DNA from: Bacillota bacterium
GTDB taxonomy: Bacteria > Bacillota_I > Bacilli_A > RF39 > UBA660
Assembly: GCA_023430885.1 (NCBI GenBank)
Contig: JAEYYH010000015.1
Span: 1 to 64,000, forward strand
Length of the DNA: 64,000 nucleotides
Direction of reading: 5' to 3'
How positions within the stretch are numbered: the stretch's first letter is position 1; each line of letters opens with the position of its first letter. The translations under genes and the position numbers were made by a program. Under the pieces are notes generated by a model. It saw only the letters and a program-made list of their open reading frames with translations. It was not told the DNA's origin and did no database searches. Positions 35,682 to 44,663 of this stretch are shown in pieces.

Positions 35682-37520
35682 ATGTATAATGAAAAAAATG
35701 ATGGGTTTTCTGTAAGAGACATTTTTATCCAACTATTATTCATAATTTTATTTGTGTTTATTTTAGTTTGGTTATTTCCAACTAAAGCTAGTGTAAATAA
35801 TCAATTTGCTGATTTAAACAATAGATTAGATGCTCTAACTAGTGGGATATTTAATGATAACTTACAAACAATGAAAGATGCTGCAGTAAGTTACTATACT
35901 ACTGAAAGATTACCAGCAAATATTAATGATGTTAAATCAATGACATTAAAAGAAATGTTAGCTGAAAAATTATTAGTGGAATTTACTGATGCAAATGGTA
36001 ATTCATGTAGTTTAACAGATTCATATGTAGAAGTAGTTAAACTTGAAGATGAATATCAAATGAAAATTAATTTATCATGTACTGATAATGATGCTTATAT
36101 AATCGTTCATTTAGGTTGCTACGATTATTGTGATGCTTCAGGTGTATGTGAAAAAGAAGAAACAACAACAATAACAACAAATAATCCAACAACTCCAATT
36201 ATACCAACAACAAAAACTTGTACTTATGAGTATAAGTTAGTAACTAATGGTCAATGGGGTAATTATGGTTCATGGACTGGCTGGTCTAAAGATAAGGTTA
36301 CTACAACCGACTATAGACAGGTAGAAATGAAGAAAGAGCAAGTTATTACTGGTACAAAGCAAGTTCAAACTGGTACTAAAGTAGAAACAATAAATGCATA
36401 TTCAAGCACAACTACTTACTGTCCAAGTGGATATTCAAAAAATAGTGCTGGTACTAAATGTGTTAGAACATCTTCAGCATACTACAAGGCTAAATGTCCA
36501 GATGGATATACATTAAGTAATGGTGTATGTTATGGTACTAACGTTTCAACAGTAAGTGTTGATCCAGTATGTCCAAGTGGATACACAAGAAGTGGTACTA
36601 CATGTTATAAGACTGGTACTAGCCAAGTAACAATGACACCAAGTTGTCCAAGTGGATACTCATTAAGTGGAAATTACTGTTATAAAACAGGTTCTTCTAC
36701 TGTAACAATGACACCAAGTTGTCCAAGTGGATATAAATTAAGTGGCAACAATTGTTATAAAACTGTTACTTCAGGAGGAACAACTACTTATACTAGAGGT
36801 GCTTATGTAACAACAAAAACAGGTACTTCAGTTCCTTCAAATAGTAGTTCTTACTATTATGAAACTGTATCATCTGATTACGTATATGATTGTTCAAGTA
36901 CATGTGCTATGAGAACTGTTTATACATATAAAGTATATAAAGCTGTTGCTACTACTAGTGGTGGTGGAACAACAACATTAACAACTTCTGCATCATGTGC
37001 TACAAATTATTCATTAAGTAATGGTGTATGTTATAAGACTGTTGATGCAAGTGATAAAACAGCTGCATCATGTGCTACTAACTATGTATTAAGTAATGGT
37101 GTATGTTACAAAACTACAACAACAACTGATACTAAGAGCGCTACATGTCCAACAGGATATTCATTAAGCGGTCAAAGATGTTATAAATCAAATTCATCAA
37201 CTGTTACATTAACACCAAGTTGTCCAACAGGATATACATTAAGTGGTGAAAGATGTTATGGTACTGTATCTAGTACAACTAGTTTATTAACATCAACTTC
37301 ATATTCATGTCCAAGTGGTTATACATTAAGTGGTTCTACTTGTTCAAAAACTGTTCCAGTTTTTGGAGTAGAAAATGTTTATGAAACTGTTACATACTAT
37401 AGATACAAAGAAAGAGAATATATTTCAGGTACTGTAAAAACTGTATGGAGTAAATCTGACAACGATACTACTTTAATTAATCAAGGTTATTCTTTAACTG
37501 GAAATAAGAAATGTAGTTAA
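35682..37520 (+). CDS. Large surface protein with ten Cys-rich repeats
   Basis: 612 residues: an N-terminal transmembrane helix (about 10-29), a pilin-like region with SYYTTERLP (about 45-155), a Thr-rich linker (about 165-185), a Trp-rich segment (WGNYGSWTGWS) and then about ten copies of a Cys motif of the form C-P-S-G-Y-x-L-S-G-x-x-C-Y-K-T (about 247-560). The spacing suggests one disulfide per repeat and an extended stalk, typical of adhesins. No LPXTG anchor is seen, so the N-terminal helix is the anchor. GGGGGAG precedes the ATG. Function is inferred from architecture only. Confidence 0.7.
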   Translation: MYNEKNDGFSVRDIFIQLLFIILFVFILVWLFPTKASVNNQFADLNNRLDALTSGIFNDNLQTMKDAAVSYYTTERLPANINDVKSMTLKEMLAEKLLVEFTDANGNSCSLTDSYVEVVKLEDEYQMKINLSCTDNDAYIIVHLGCYDYCDASGVCEKEETTTITTNNPTTPIIPTTKTCTYEYKLVTNGQWGNYGSWTGWSKDKVTTTDYRQVEMKKEQVITGTKQVQTGTKVETINAYSSTTTYCPSGYSKNSAGTKCVRTSSAYYKAKCPDGYTLSNGVCYGTNVSTVSVDPVCPSGYTRSGTTCYKTGTSQVTMTPSCPSGYSLSGNYCYKTGSSTVTMTPSCPSGYKLSGNNCYKTVTSGGTTTYTRGAYVTTKTGTSVPSNSSSYYYETVSSDYVYDCSSTCAMRTVYTYKVYKAVATTSGGGTTTLTTSASCATNYSLSNGVCYKTVDASDKTAASCATNYVLSNGVCYKTTTTTDTKSATCPTGYSLSGQRCYKSNSSTVTLTPSCPTGYTLSGERCYGTVSSTTSLLTSTSYSCPSGYTLSGSTCSKTVPVFGVENVYETVTYYRYKEREYISGTVKTVWSKSDNDTTLINQGYSLTGNKKCS

Positions 37521-37530
37521 TAGAAAAGTA

Positions 37531-37559
37531 TAGTTGCGTACCTTGGGTTCGCAACTATA
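37531..37559 (+). terminator. Hairpin after the Cys-rich gene
   Basis: ATAGTTGCG and CGCAACTAT form a perfect 9-bp stem with an 11-base loop. The T tract is weak, so it may be a terminator or an mRNA stabilising hairpin. Confidence 0.5.
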
Positions 37560-37624
37560 TTGCTTATATAAATAAAGAATATATTTATTTGTTAATTTTT
37601 ATAATTATCAAAGGAGGAATTTAA

Positions 37625-38929
37625 ATGAGTATTAAAAGATTTTGGGATTGTAAGATAGATGAGCCAAATCAAGATTTAGTCTATAGATATATTGATGAAA
37701 ATGATCAAGTTCAAACAGGTAGAGAACCTTTAAAGGTTTTAGGTCAAAAAAATCCACGATTAGATGCTATTGTAGAAGGTGTTAAACAAACAGTGGCAGA
37801 AATAGCTGAAATGAAAAAAGCTAAAGCTGGAGAAAACCAAGTAGTGGAAGAAGAAAATTTTGTTAAAAAATATGAACCTATTGTTATTCCAGATGATGCT
37901 GAAGCAGAAACTGATTTAGAAGAAGATAAAAAATTAGAAGGCGAAGAAATCGCTGATGAACAAGATAAACAAGAAGCTACTTACGAAGAAGTAGAACCTT
38001 CTAAAAAGAAAAAATGGTTAAAAAGAGCTGGTTATACGGCTTTAGTTGCTATTGTAGTTATTGCAATTGCTGCAGGTGTTAGATCTTGTAGTAAAAATGA
38101 TAAAGTAGAAACTCCAGTAGCACCAACAACATCTACAGAAACAACAATTGATGATTTAAAAGCAGATTCTAGATATACAAAAATAACTGAATCAATGCTA
38201 GTAGGTACTACAGAAGATTTTATCAAAGAACTTGCAGATCATGGCATTACAGTTACAGCATCAGATGCTTTAACTTATGTAACAATGGCAAATATTACAC
38301 ATATTCAGGAAACAAATCCAGAATTACTTGCAACAGTATTAGATGGTATGGATTCAGTTGAAACTATAAGTAAAACTGGACATATTATTGGACAAATTGT
38401 TACTAATGAAATTACAACAAAAGATGATACTGTTGATTGGACAATTGCTTTCATGGATGAAACTGATAGAAAAATAGCTGCTCATGGTGCAACATACATA
38501 GTTGAAGGCGCTAAAAAGATAGCTGCTGATGAAACATTAAAAGAAGAAGAAAAAATTGCACAAATTCAAGCTTTAGTCGAAAATAAATTTGTAGCCCCTA
38601 ATTTTGATAAAACAGTAGGTTATGAATTTAATGATGGAAGCAAAATTACCCTTTCTCAAGAAGAAGGCGCTGACTTCATTTCTGATGCAATTATTACAAG
38701 TATTCTTATGGGTGATAATACTCTTAAGAACTATATAAATGCAGAAAATACATACAAAGATAATAAAGATACAACATGGGTTACAACCACATCATATGGT
38801 GAAGTATCAGCAGATTTAAAAGCAATTTCAGAAAATACTGATAATGTTTCAAATTTGATGAGAATTATTGAAGGATGTCAAACATTAGATTCTAATGAAG
38901 CATCTATTTCAGAAAGCAAATCTAAATAA
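37625..38929 (+). CDS. Hypothetical single-pass membrane protein with acidic N-terminus
   Basis: 434 residues. The first 120 or so are cytoplasmic and very acidic, followed by a basic patch and one transmembrane helix at about 136-154. The C-terminal 280 residues are helical and would face outward. AAAGGAGG precedes the ATG. It lies 104 bases after the Cys-rich surface protein, which may form one unit with it. I recognise no domain. Confidence 0.6.
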   Translation: MSIKRFWDCKIDEPNQDLVYRYIDENDQVQTGREPLKVLGQKNPRLDAIVEGVKQTVAEIAEMKKAKAGENQVVEEENFVKKYEPIVIPDDAEAETDLEEDKKLEGEEIADEQDKQEATYEEVEPSKKKKWLKRAGYTALVAIVVIAIAAGVRSCSKNDKVETPVAPTTSTETTIDDLKADSRYTKITESMLVGTTEDFIKELADHGITVTASDALTYVTMANITHIQETNPELLATVLDGMDSVETISKTGHIIGQIVTNEITTKDDTVDWTIAFMDETDRKIAAHGATYIVEGAKKIAADETLKEEEKIAQIQALVENKFVAPNFDKTVGYEFNDGSKITLSQEEGADFISDAIITSILMGDNTLKNYINAENTYKDNKDTTWVTTTSYGEVSADLKAISENTDNVSNLMRIIEGCQTLDSNEASISESKSK

Positions 38930-38939
38930 ATATAAATTA

Positions 38940-38980
38940 AAATCCTTTTATGGTAAAATATATCCATAGAAGGATTTTTT
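38940..38980 (+). terminator. Rho-independent terminator
   Basis: Two stacked stems, AAATCCTT/AAGGATTT and TATGG/CCATA, with a T run, end the preceding gene. Confidence 0.75.
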
Positions 38981-39000
38981 ATATTATAATGATATAAGTC

Positions 39001-39031
39001 TTGACTCTCCCCTTAGGGGAAATAGTATAGT
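39001..39031 (+). promoter_or_regulatory. MerR-type promoter with operator palindrome
   Basis: TTGACT (39001-39006) and TATAGT (39026-39031) are 19 bases apart, which is the over-long spacer typical of MerR-regulated promoters. TCCCC-TTA-GGGGA is centred in the spacer. The regulator gene it precedes encodes a MerR protein, so autoregulation is likely. Confidence 0.8.
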
Positions 39032-39051
39032 TAATTTAGGAGGTGATTTTC

Positions 39052-39849
39052 ATGTATAGAATTGGTGAATTTTCAGTTCTTTCAAAGACAACAATTAAAA
39101 CTTTAAGATATTATGAAAAAGAAAAATTGTTAATACCGTCTTATGTTGATAATAATAACGGTTATAGATTTTATGAAACTACGCAGTTGCTAGAACTAAG
39201 TAAAATTATTTCACTTAGACAAATAGGTATGACAATTGATAATATTAAAGAAGTTTTAAATGGGGGAGATATAAAAAAAATATTAACTTTAAAAAAAGAA
39301 GAATTAGAATCAGAAATATCAATTTTTGAAGATCAACTCTCTAGAATTAATTATTTATTGGAGGGAAAAGAAATGAAATACGAAATAGTTATAAAAGACT
39401 TGCCAGATTATGTAATTTACTATAAGGAAGGAATAATAAAAAAGTATGAAGATATAACGAATTTTATTTTATCTTCTGCAGATGAATGCCGTATACTAAA
39501 TCCAAATATAAAATGTATTTCACCAGATTATTGTTATGTTAATTATCTTGATGGGGAATATAAAGAAAGTGATATTCATATCATATATGCTGAGGCTGTA
39601 ACATCACCAGGGAAAGATGGTAATGGTATTAAATTTAAGAAATTAGAGCCAGTAAAGGCAGTATGTATATATCATAAAGGAGATTATAGTAAACTAGGCG
39701 CAGCATATGCATTTGGAGTAAAATGGGTGCAAGAAAACAATTATGAAATAGTAGATAATATTAGGGAAAGATATATTGATGGTATGTGGAATAAAGATAA
39801 TATTGAAGATTGGTTAACTGAAATTCAAATACCAGTCAGAAAAAAATAA
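39052..39849 (+). CDS. MerR family transcriptional regulator with effector-binding domain
   Basis: 265 residues: an N-terminal MerR winged helix (YRIGEFSVLSKTTIKTLRYYEKEKLL), a coiled-coil dimer segment (about 80-110) and a GyrI-like ligand domain (about 110-265), as in BmrR/BltR multidrug regulators. ATG 39052 follows AGGAGGTG; the in-frame GTG at 39043 lies inside the ribosome site. The operator is just upstream. The target beyond itself is not visible, since no transporter lies next to it. Confidence 0.92.
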   Translation: MYRIGEFSVLSKTTIKTLRYYEKEKLLIPSYVDNNNGYRFYETTQLLELSKIISLRQIGMTIDNIKEVLNGGDIKKILTLKKEELESEISIFEDQLSRINYLLEGKEMKYEIVIKDLPDYVIYYKEGIIKKYEDITNFILSSADECRILNPNIKCISPDYCYVNYLDGEYKESDIHIIYAEAVTSPGKDGNGIKFKKLEPVKAVCIYHKGDYSKLGAAYAFGVKWVQENNYEIVDNIRERYIDGMWNKDNIEDWLTEIQIPVRKK

Positions 39850-39872
39850 AAAGTAGATTACTCTACTTTTTT
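39848..39872. terminator. Bidirectional terminator between merR-type gene and glmS
   Basis: AAAAGTAGA and TCTACTTTT form a symmetrical stem with T runs on both strands, serving the convergent genes. Confidence 0.8.
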
Positions 39873-39876
39873 ATTT

Positions 39877-41688
39877 TTATTCAACGGTAACTGATTTAGC
39901 AAGATTTTTTGGTTTGTCTATATCACATTTACGATATTTTGCAATTTCGTAAGAAATTAACTGTAATGGAACTACTGTTAATACAGCTTGAATTAATTTA
40001 TTTGTTCTTGGAATAATAACCTTTTGATCATAAAAATTATCGTTAACATCTAAATCTTCAGTAATTATTAAAGTAACATTAGCACCACGTGCTTTGCATT
40101 CTTTAATGTTGCTAATTGTTTTTTCAGCTATTTTTGCCTCTGTTACAATAGCAATAACTGGTGTACCTTTATCTATTAAAGATATAGTACCATGCTTTAG
40201 TTCTCCAGCAGGATAACACTGAGAGTTGATATAAGATATCTCTTTAAGTTTTAACGATCCTTCCATAGCTAGAGCGTAATCAACATTTCTTCCTATAAAG
40301 AATACATCATTATGTTTATATAATTTCTTAGCAATATTTTTATAATCTTCATGTTCATTTAATACAGATTGAATATTTGTTGGCAATTTTCTAATACAAG
40401 ATATAGCTTCATTTGCTTCCTTATCACTCATTGAACCATTATTAACAGCCATATTTATAGCAATTAAGGATAGCATAGTAACTTGAGCACTGTAAGCCTT
40501 TGTAGTGGCAACAGCTATCTCAGTACCAGCTTTTGTATATAAGACCATATCGGCATTCCTAGAAATTGTACTTCCAACTACGTTGATAATACCAAGGGTA
40601 TCAGCACCAGCTTCTTTAGCAACTTTTAACGCAGCTAAAGTATCTGCTGTCTCTCCTGATTGAGAAACTACAATTACTAAAACTTTGTTATTTAAAAATA
40701 ATCTTTTATAACGATATTCACTTGCTACTTCAATATTAGTTGGAATATTTGCAAATTCTTCAATTATACTTTTCCCAACCATACCAGCATGCATTGCACT
40801 ACCACAAGCGACAATATCTATTCGCTCATATTTACTGAAATTTGGCATGTTTTCTTTTAAACTCTGTACACCATTTTCTATATAAGGTAGGGCAGTAGCT
40901 TTAATTATTTCAGGTTCTTCAAATATTTCTTTAAGCATGTAATGTTCATAACCGTTTTTATCAATTACATTACTACTTCCTTCAAAAATTTTAATATCTT
41001 TTTTAATAATATCAGCATTTCTATCGTATACAACAACTCTATCATTACTCATTTTGGCAAATTCACCATCATCAAGAATAATATATTTATTTGTATATTT
41101 TAATATTGCAGGAACATCACTAGCAATATAATTTTCTTTATCACCAATTGCAATAATTAGTGGACTATCTTTTTTAACCGCATATAAATGATGAAGATGA
41201 TCATCACAAATAATTCCTAAAGCATATGCTCCAATTGCTCTTTCTTTAAAAATAGCAATAGTTTGTTCCATACTACCTGTTTCTTTATAAATATGATCAA
41301 GTAGGGCACACGCTACTTCTGTATCAGTAGAAGATTTAAAAGTATAACCTTCTTCAGTTAAATCCTTTTTTATATCCATATAATTTTCAATAATTCCATT
41401 ATGAACTATTGAAATTTTGCCTACTTTATGAGGATGACTATTAATATAGTTAGGTTCCCCATGAGTAGCCCATCTAGTATGTCCTATACCTAAATTTGAC
41501 TCTGTTTTTATATTTAATTTGTTCTTTAAGTTCGCAATTTTGCCTTTTTCTTTTTCTATTTCAAGTTTATCATTTTTAACAAAGGCAATTCCTGCTGAAT
41601 CATAACCTCTATATTCTAGTCTTTCAAGACCGTCTATAATAACTTGTAGGCATCTTTTATCGCCTACATAACCAATAATACCACACAT
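39877..41688 (-). CDS. glmS: Glutamine-fructose-6-phosphate aminotransferase
   Basis: 603 residues. The N-terminal Ntn glutaminase domain starts MCGIIGYVG with nucleophile Cys2, and two SIS domains follow (about 285-420 and 450-590), ending in the conserved DKPKNLAKSVTVE. It makes glucosamine 6-phosphate for peptidoglycan and is the first committed step feeding MurG and MurB. AGGAGG lies before the ATG. Its expression is controlled by the ribozyme in its leader. Confidence 0.98.
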   Translation of the reverse strand: MCGIIGYVGDKRCLQVIIDGLERLEYRGYDSAGIAFVKNDKLEIEKEKGKIANLKNKLNIKTESNLGIGHTRWATHGEPNYINSHPHKVGKISIVHNGIIENYMDIKKDLTEEGYTFKSSTDTEVACALLDHIYKETGSMEQTIAIFKERAIGAYALGIICDDHLHHLYAVKKDSPLIIAIGDKENYIASDVPAILKYTNKYIILDDGEFAKMSNDRVVVYDRNADIIKKDIKIFEGSSNVIDKNGYEHYMLKEIFEEPEIIKATALPYIENGVQSLKENMPNFSKYERIDIVACGSAMHAGMVGKSIIEEFANIPTNIEVASEYRYKRLFLNNKVLVIVVSQSGETADTLAALKVAKEAGADTLGIINVVGSTISRNADMVLYTKAGTEIAVATTKAYSAQVTMLSLIAINMAVNNGSMSDKEANEAISCIRKLPTNIQSVLNEHEDYKNIAKKLYKHNDVFFIGRNVDYALAMEGSLKLKEISYINSQCYPAGELKHGTISLIDKGTPVIAIVTEAKIAEKTISNIKECKARGANVTLIITEDLDVNDNFYDQKVIIPRTNKLIQAVLTVVPLQLISYEIAKYRKCDIDKPKNLAKSVTVE

Positions 41689-41770
41689 TTTTACTTCCTC
41701 CTGTGCATTTTTTGCATAATAAAAATATATGTGTGATATATTTTTTGTCGTAATATTGATTTTACTATTT

Positions 41771-41872
41771 GTAATATATCTTTCGAATACACTTCCGTAG
41801 TAGCATCCGCTGATTACCTTATAATATAAGTTCGATAACTACTATCCTCGTCAGCCCTTAGGCCCATGCGCT
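41771..41872 (-). ncRNA. glmS ribozyme: glmS self-cleaving ribozyme riboswitch
   Basis: On the minus strand the leader holds AGCGC (cleavage site before G at 41871), then GCTGACGAGGAT, GTTATCGAAC and CAGCGGATGC, which match the conserved core of the glmS ribozyme, including its P3 stem (TAGTAG/CTACTA). Binding of glucosamine 6-phosphate cuts the mRNA and shuts down glmS. The P2 region is short. The 3' limit of the ribozyme is approximate. The remaining bases 41689-41770 are leader sequence without other features I can see. Confidence 0.9.
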
Positions 41873-41922
41873 AATTAAAATGTTTCAGTTCTATCCTCCT
41901 ATGAACATAATAACTTTACTAC

Positions 41923-41952
41923 ATTATATTCGAAAAGTTCTATTTTTGTCAA
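41923..41952 (-). promoter_or_regulatory. glmS promoter
   Basis: On the minus strand TTGACA (41947-41952) and TATAAT (41923-41928) are 18 bases apart, about 50 bases upstream of the ribozyme cleavage site. Confidence 0.75.
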
Positions 41953-42069
41953 CTAAACGCGCCAAATATTTTTTTGCTAGACATAATAAATAATTAAATA
42001 TAACACAGAAAAAAGTGGCTTATATTAAGTTTTTAAATGCCAATTGAAATATTATAAACAAAATTTTAT

Positions 42070-42447
42070 TTACTCATTATTTAATATTTTGTCTATCTCT
42101 TTTTGCATTTTTTCTAGTGTTTTTTTTATTAAATCAATATCATTTTGTGTGAAATCATTTCCATTGTCTTCCGTATTATTTTCACTATTATATAGTGGTG
42201 GATTATGCATATATGGGTCACCTTGTTGCTTGTAATTCTTTCCATTCACATTTATCGTATTACCAGTTATTCTTTCTTCTATTACTTGCTGCTGTGTTGC
42301 ATTTGCCTCTAATACTTGTCCTACCAGCATTAACCAGTTTCCTACAGAATTTTGTTCATTTGCTGTTAAATCATCAATAAGGGCAAAACCTATTATAACT
42401 GCGGATAGTGTAAATGATTTAGGGTCAATACTTGGCGGAAATCTCAT
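42070..42447 (-). CDS. Conserved hypothetical protein with acidic C-terminus
   Basis: 125 residues: a conserved-looking N-terminal segment with PPSIDPKSFTLSAVIIGFA, DLTANEQNSVGNWLMLVGQVLE and ATQQQVIE, then an Asn/Asp-rich C-terminus ending in a Lys/Glu helix. No signal or membrane helix is certain. GAGGTGA is the ribosome site on the minus strand. Function unknown. The 108 bases between it and the glmS promoter show no further feature. Confidence 0.6.
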   Translation of the reverse strand: MRFPPSIDPKSFTLSAVIIGFALIDDLTANEQNSVGNWLMLVGQVLEANATQQQVIEERITGNTINVNGKNYKQQGDPYMHNPPLYNSENNTEDNGNDFTQNDIDLIKKTLEKMQKEIDKILNNE

Positions 42448-42576
42448 AATTTCACCTCACTAAAGTATATGTATTTATTAAATATATGCGTTTAATATAA
42501 ATGCTTTTTACAGTATAATTATTTATTATATTGAACTGTTTAGTAGTATTATTATAAATAATTATGTTGCAATGGT

Positions 42577-42606
42577 TTTATATCTTACAAATAAGTAAGA
42601 TATAAA
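42577..42606. promoter_or_regulatory. 12-bp palindrome upstream of the two-component genes
   Basis: TTTATATCTTAC and GTAAGATATAAA are perfect inverted repeats around AAATAA, placed 14 bases before a TATAAT (42621-42626) and overlapping the -35 region. This is a plausible binding site for the response regulator. Confidence 0.55.
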
Positions 42607-42620
42607 GGTTTATTTTATAG

Positions 42621-42626
42621 TATAAT
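42621..42626 (+). promoter_or_regulatory. -10 element of the two-component operon
   Basis: TATAAT, no good -35, preceded by the 12-bp palindrome and followed 20 bases later by the response regulator start. Confidence 0.5.
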
Positions 42627-42645
42627 ATATGAAGAGGTGAGTTCT

Positions 42646-43335
42646 ATGAAAAAAATACTAATAATTGAAGATGATGAAACAATAAAAATAGGTTTAAAAT
42701 ACTATTTAGAGCAGGAATCTTTTGATGTTCTTTTAGCAGGTTCTGGTGAAGAAGCTATTACAAAAATTAAAAATAATTTGGATATTGAAATAATATTATT
42801 AGATATTAATTTGCCAGATAAAAGTGGATTTGATTTATTTAAAGATATAAAGAAATTAAAAGATTTTCCTATTATTTTTTTAACAGCTAATGATTTAGAA
42901 ATGTCTATAGTTATGGGTATAGATATGGGTGCAGATGATTATATAACTAAACCATTTAAAGCTAGAGAACTTATATCTAGGATAAATAGTGTTTTAAGAA
43001 GAACAAGTAGTAGCGATAATTCAAGTATAATAAATTTAGGCGATGTTTCTATCGATATGAAGCAAGCTAAAGTATTTAAAGATAGTAATGATGTTATGCT
43101 TACAGCTTTGGAATATAAAATATTACTAGCACTAGCTCTAAATCCTAATACGGTATTCACCCGCGAAAAAATATTAGCTGATATTTGGGATGTTAATGAA
43201 GAGTACGTAAACGATAATACTCTTACCGTATATATAAAAAGAATAAGAGAAAAAATAGAAGATGATCCATCTAACCCTAAAATAATTGTTACGGTACGTG
43301 GTATTGGCTATAAAATAGGTGATATAAATGTTTAG
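42646..43335 (+). CDS. OmpR/BceR-type response regulator
   Basis: 229 residues: a receiver domain with the acidic pocket (IIEDDETI), the phospho-accepting Asp in LLDINLP and KPF, and a C-terminal winged helix DNA-binding domain (about 130-229; ALEYKILLALALN and VRGIGYKIG). ATG 42646 follows GAGGTG. It overlaps the histidine kinase gene by eight bases. The ABC exporter downstream is its likely target. Confidence 0.94.
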   Translation: MKKILIIEDDETIKIGLKYYLEQESFDVLLAGSGEEAITKIKNNLDIEIILLDINLPDKSGFDLFKDIKKLKDFPIIFLTANDLEMSIVMGIDMGADDYITKPFKARELISRINSVLRRTSSSDNSSIINLGDVSIDMKQAKVFKDSNDVMLTALEYKILLALALNPNTVFTREKILADIWDVNEEYVNDNTLTVYIKRIREKIEDDPSNPKIIVTVRGIGYKIGDINV

Positions 43336-44554
43336 AAATAATGAAGTTACAAAAGTTATCACTATTGAAGTTGTTATTGGAGTAATTGGTATTTTAATAA
43401 TGTGTATAATCAATAATTGTATGTATGTTAATTATAAACATGAATTAATAAAAAATAATGCTTATATTATAAATAGAATTATAGAAAATAATCCAGATTT
43501 AGAAGATGAAATTATAAGTAGTTTAACTAATCAAAATATTACATATTCTCAAAGTACTGCTATTCTTAAAAAGTACGGTCTTACTGATTTAGAGAATATT
43601 GATTATATTAACAATAATACTCATCTAAGAAATAAAACAATGTTTGTTAATTTAAGCTATGTTTTTATTTTAATATTTTTTATGTTTACTATATTTTGTC
43701 TATTTATAAAAAGAACTTATAAAAAAATAAATGATTTATCTAAATATACTAACAATATATTAAATAATAGGTACACTATGGATATTAGAGAATACGAAGA
43801 AGGAGATATAAGTAATTTAAAAAATGACTTATATAAAATGACAATTAAATTAAAAGAACAAAGCGAAATTTCTTTAAAAGATAAAAAGTATCTTGAAGAT
43901 ACTTTATCTGACATATCTCATCAGCTTAAAACACCACTTACGAGCATGTATGTTATAAATGAACTTATGTATGATGATAATATTGAAAAGGTTACAAAAA
44001 GAGAACTTCTTCTAAAAAATAGGAACCAGTTAGAGAGAATTGAATGGTTGGTATCAAGTCTACTTAAGATGTCTCGTTTAGATAGTGGCAGCGAGGTTTT
44101 AAGAAGACAAAGTACTGAACTTAATAAAATAGTTGAAAAAGCAATAGAACCGCTTAGAATACCGTTAGAACTTAAAAATATCAATCTTTCTATAAATTGT
44201 GATTGTAAAATAAAAGCAAAATTAGACTTGAACTGGACATCAGAAGCACTTATAAATATTATTAAGAATGCTTGTGAGCATACTCCCGAAGGAGGAAAAA
44301 TCACAATTCAGTGTACTGAAAATCCTATATATGTAGGTATAACTATATCAGATACAGGTTGCGGAATAAGCAGTGTCGATAAACCACATATATTTGAAAG
44401 ATTTTATAAAGGGAAAAATAATAAAGAAAGTATTGGAATTGGTCTTAATATGGCAAAAAAGATTGTTGATATGCAATCAGGCGATATTGCTGTAAAGTCT
44501 GAGGAAGGAAATGGTACTATCTTTGAAATAAAGTTTTACAAAAATGTGATATAA
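43328..44554 (+). CDS. Sensor histidine kinase
   Basis: 408 residues: two membrane helices (about 11-31 and 100-122) with a small extracellular loop, a HAMP-like linker, the phospho-accepting His in SDISHQLKTPLTSM and an ATPase with N box ALINIIKNACEHTP, G1 DTGCGIS and G2 GIGLNMAKKI. It phosphorylates the response regulator encoded upstream. The short sensor loop and the neighbouring ABC exporter suggest response to antimicrobial peptides or envelope stress. Confidence 0.95.
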   Translation: MFRNNEVTKVITIEVVIGVIGILIMCIINNCMYVNYKHELIKNNAYIINRIIENNPDLEDEIISSLTNQNITYSQSTAILKKYGLTDLENIDYINNNTHLRNKTMFVNLSYVFILIFFMFTIFCLFIKRTYKKINDLSKYTNNILNNRYTMDIREYEEGDISNLKNDLYKMTIKLKEQSEISLKDKKYLEDTLSDISHQLKTPLTSMYVINELMYDDNIEKVTKRELLLKNRNQLERIEWLVSSLLKMSRLDSGSEVLRRQSTELNKIVEKAIEPLRIPLELKNINLSINCDCKIKAKLDLNWTSEALINIIKNACEHTPEGGKITIQCTENPIYVGITISDTGCGISSVDKPHIFERFYKGKNNKESIGIGLNMAKKIVDMQSGDIAVKSEEGNGTIFEIKFYKNVI

Positions 44555-44556
44555 TT

Positions 44557-44583
44557 AACACTAGAGAAAACTAGTGTTTTTCT
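44557..44583 (+). terminator. Rho-independent terminator
   Basis: AACACTAG and CTAGTGTT with a 6-base loop and a T run end the two-component operon. Confidence 0.8.
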
Positions 44584-44608
44584 TTTATGACTTAATTGTA
44601 AGTATTTT

Positions 44609-44641
44609 AGTCATTTTATAGTCATTTTATGGTTATATAAT
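44609..44641 (+). promoter_or_regulatory. Tandem direct repeats at the ABC exporter promoter
   Basis: AGTCATTTTAT occurs twice in direct tandem (44609-44619 and 44620-44630), an 11-base period that puts both on one face of the helix, typical for OmpR-type regulators. TATAAT (44636-44641) follows directly. Together with the two-component genes upstream this suggests an activated promoter. Confidence 0.65.
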
Positions 44642-44663
44642 GGTATTGTTTAGGAGGAAGATT

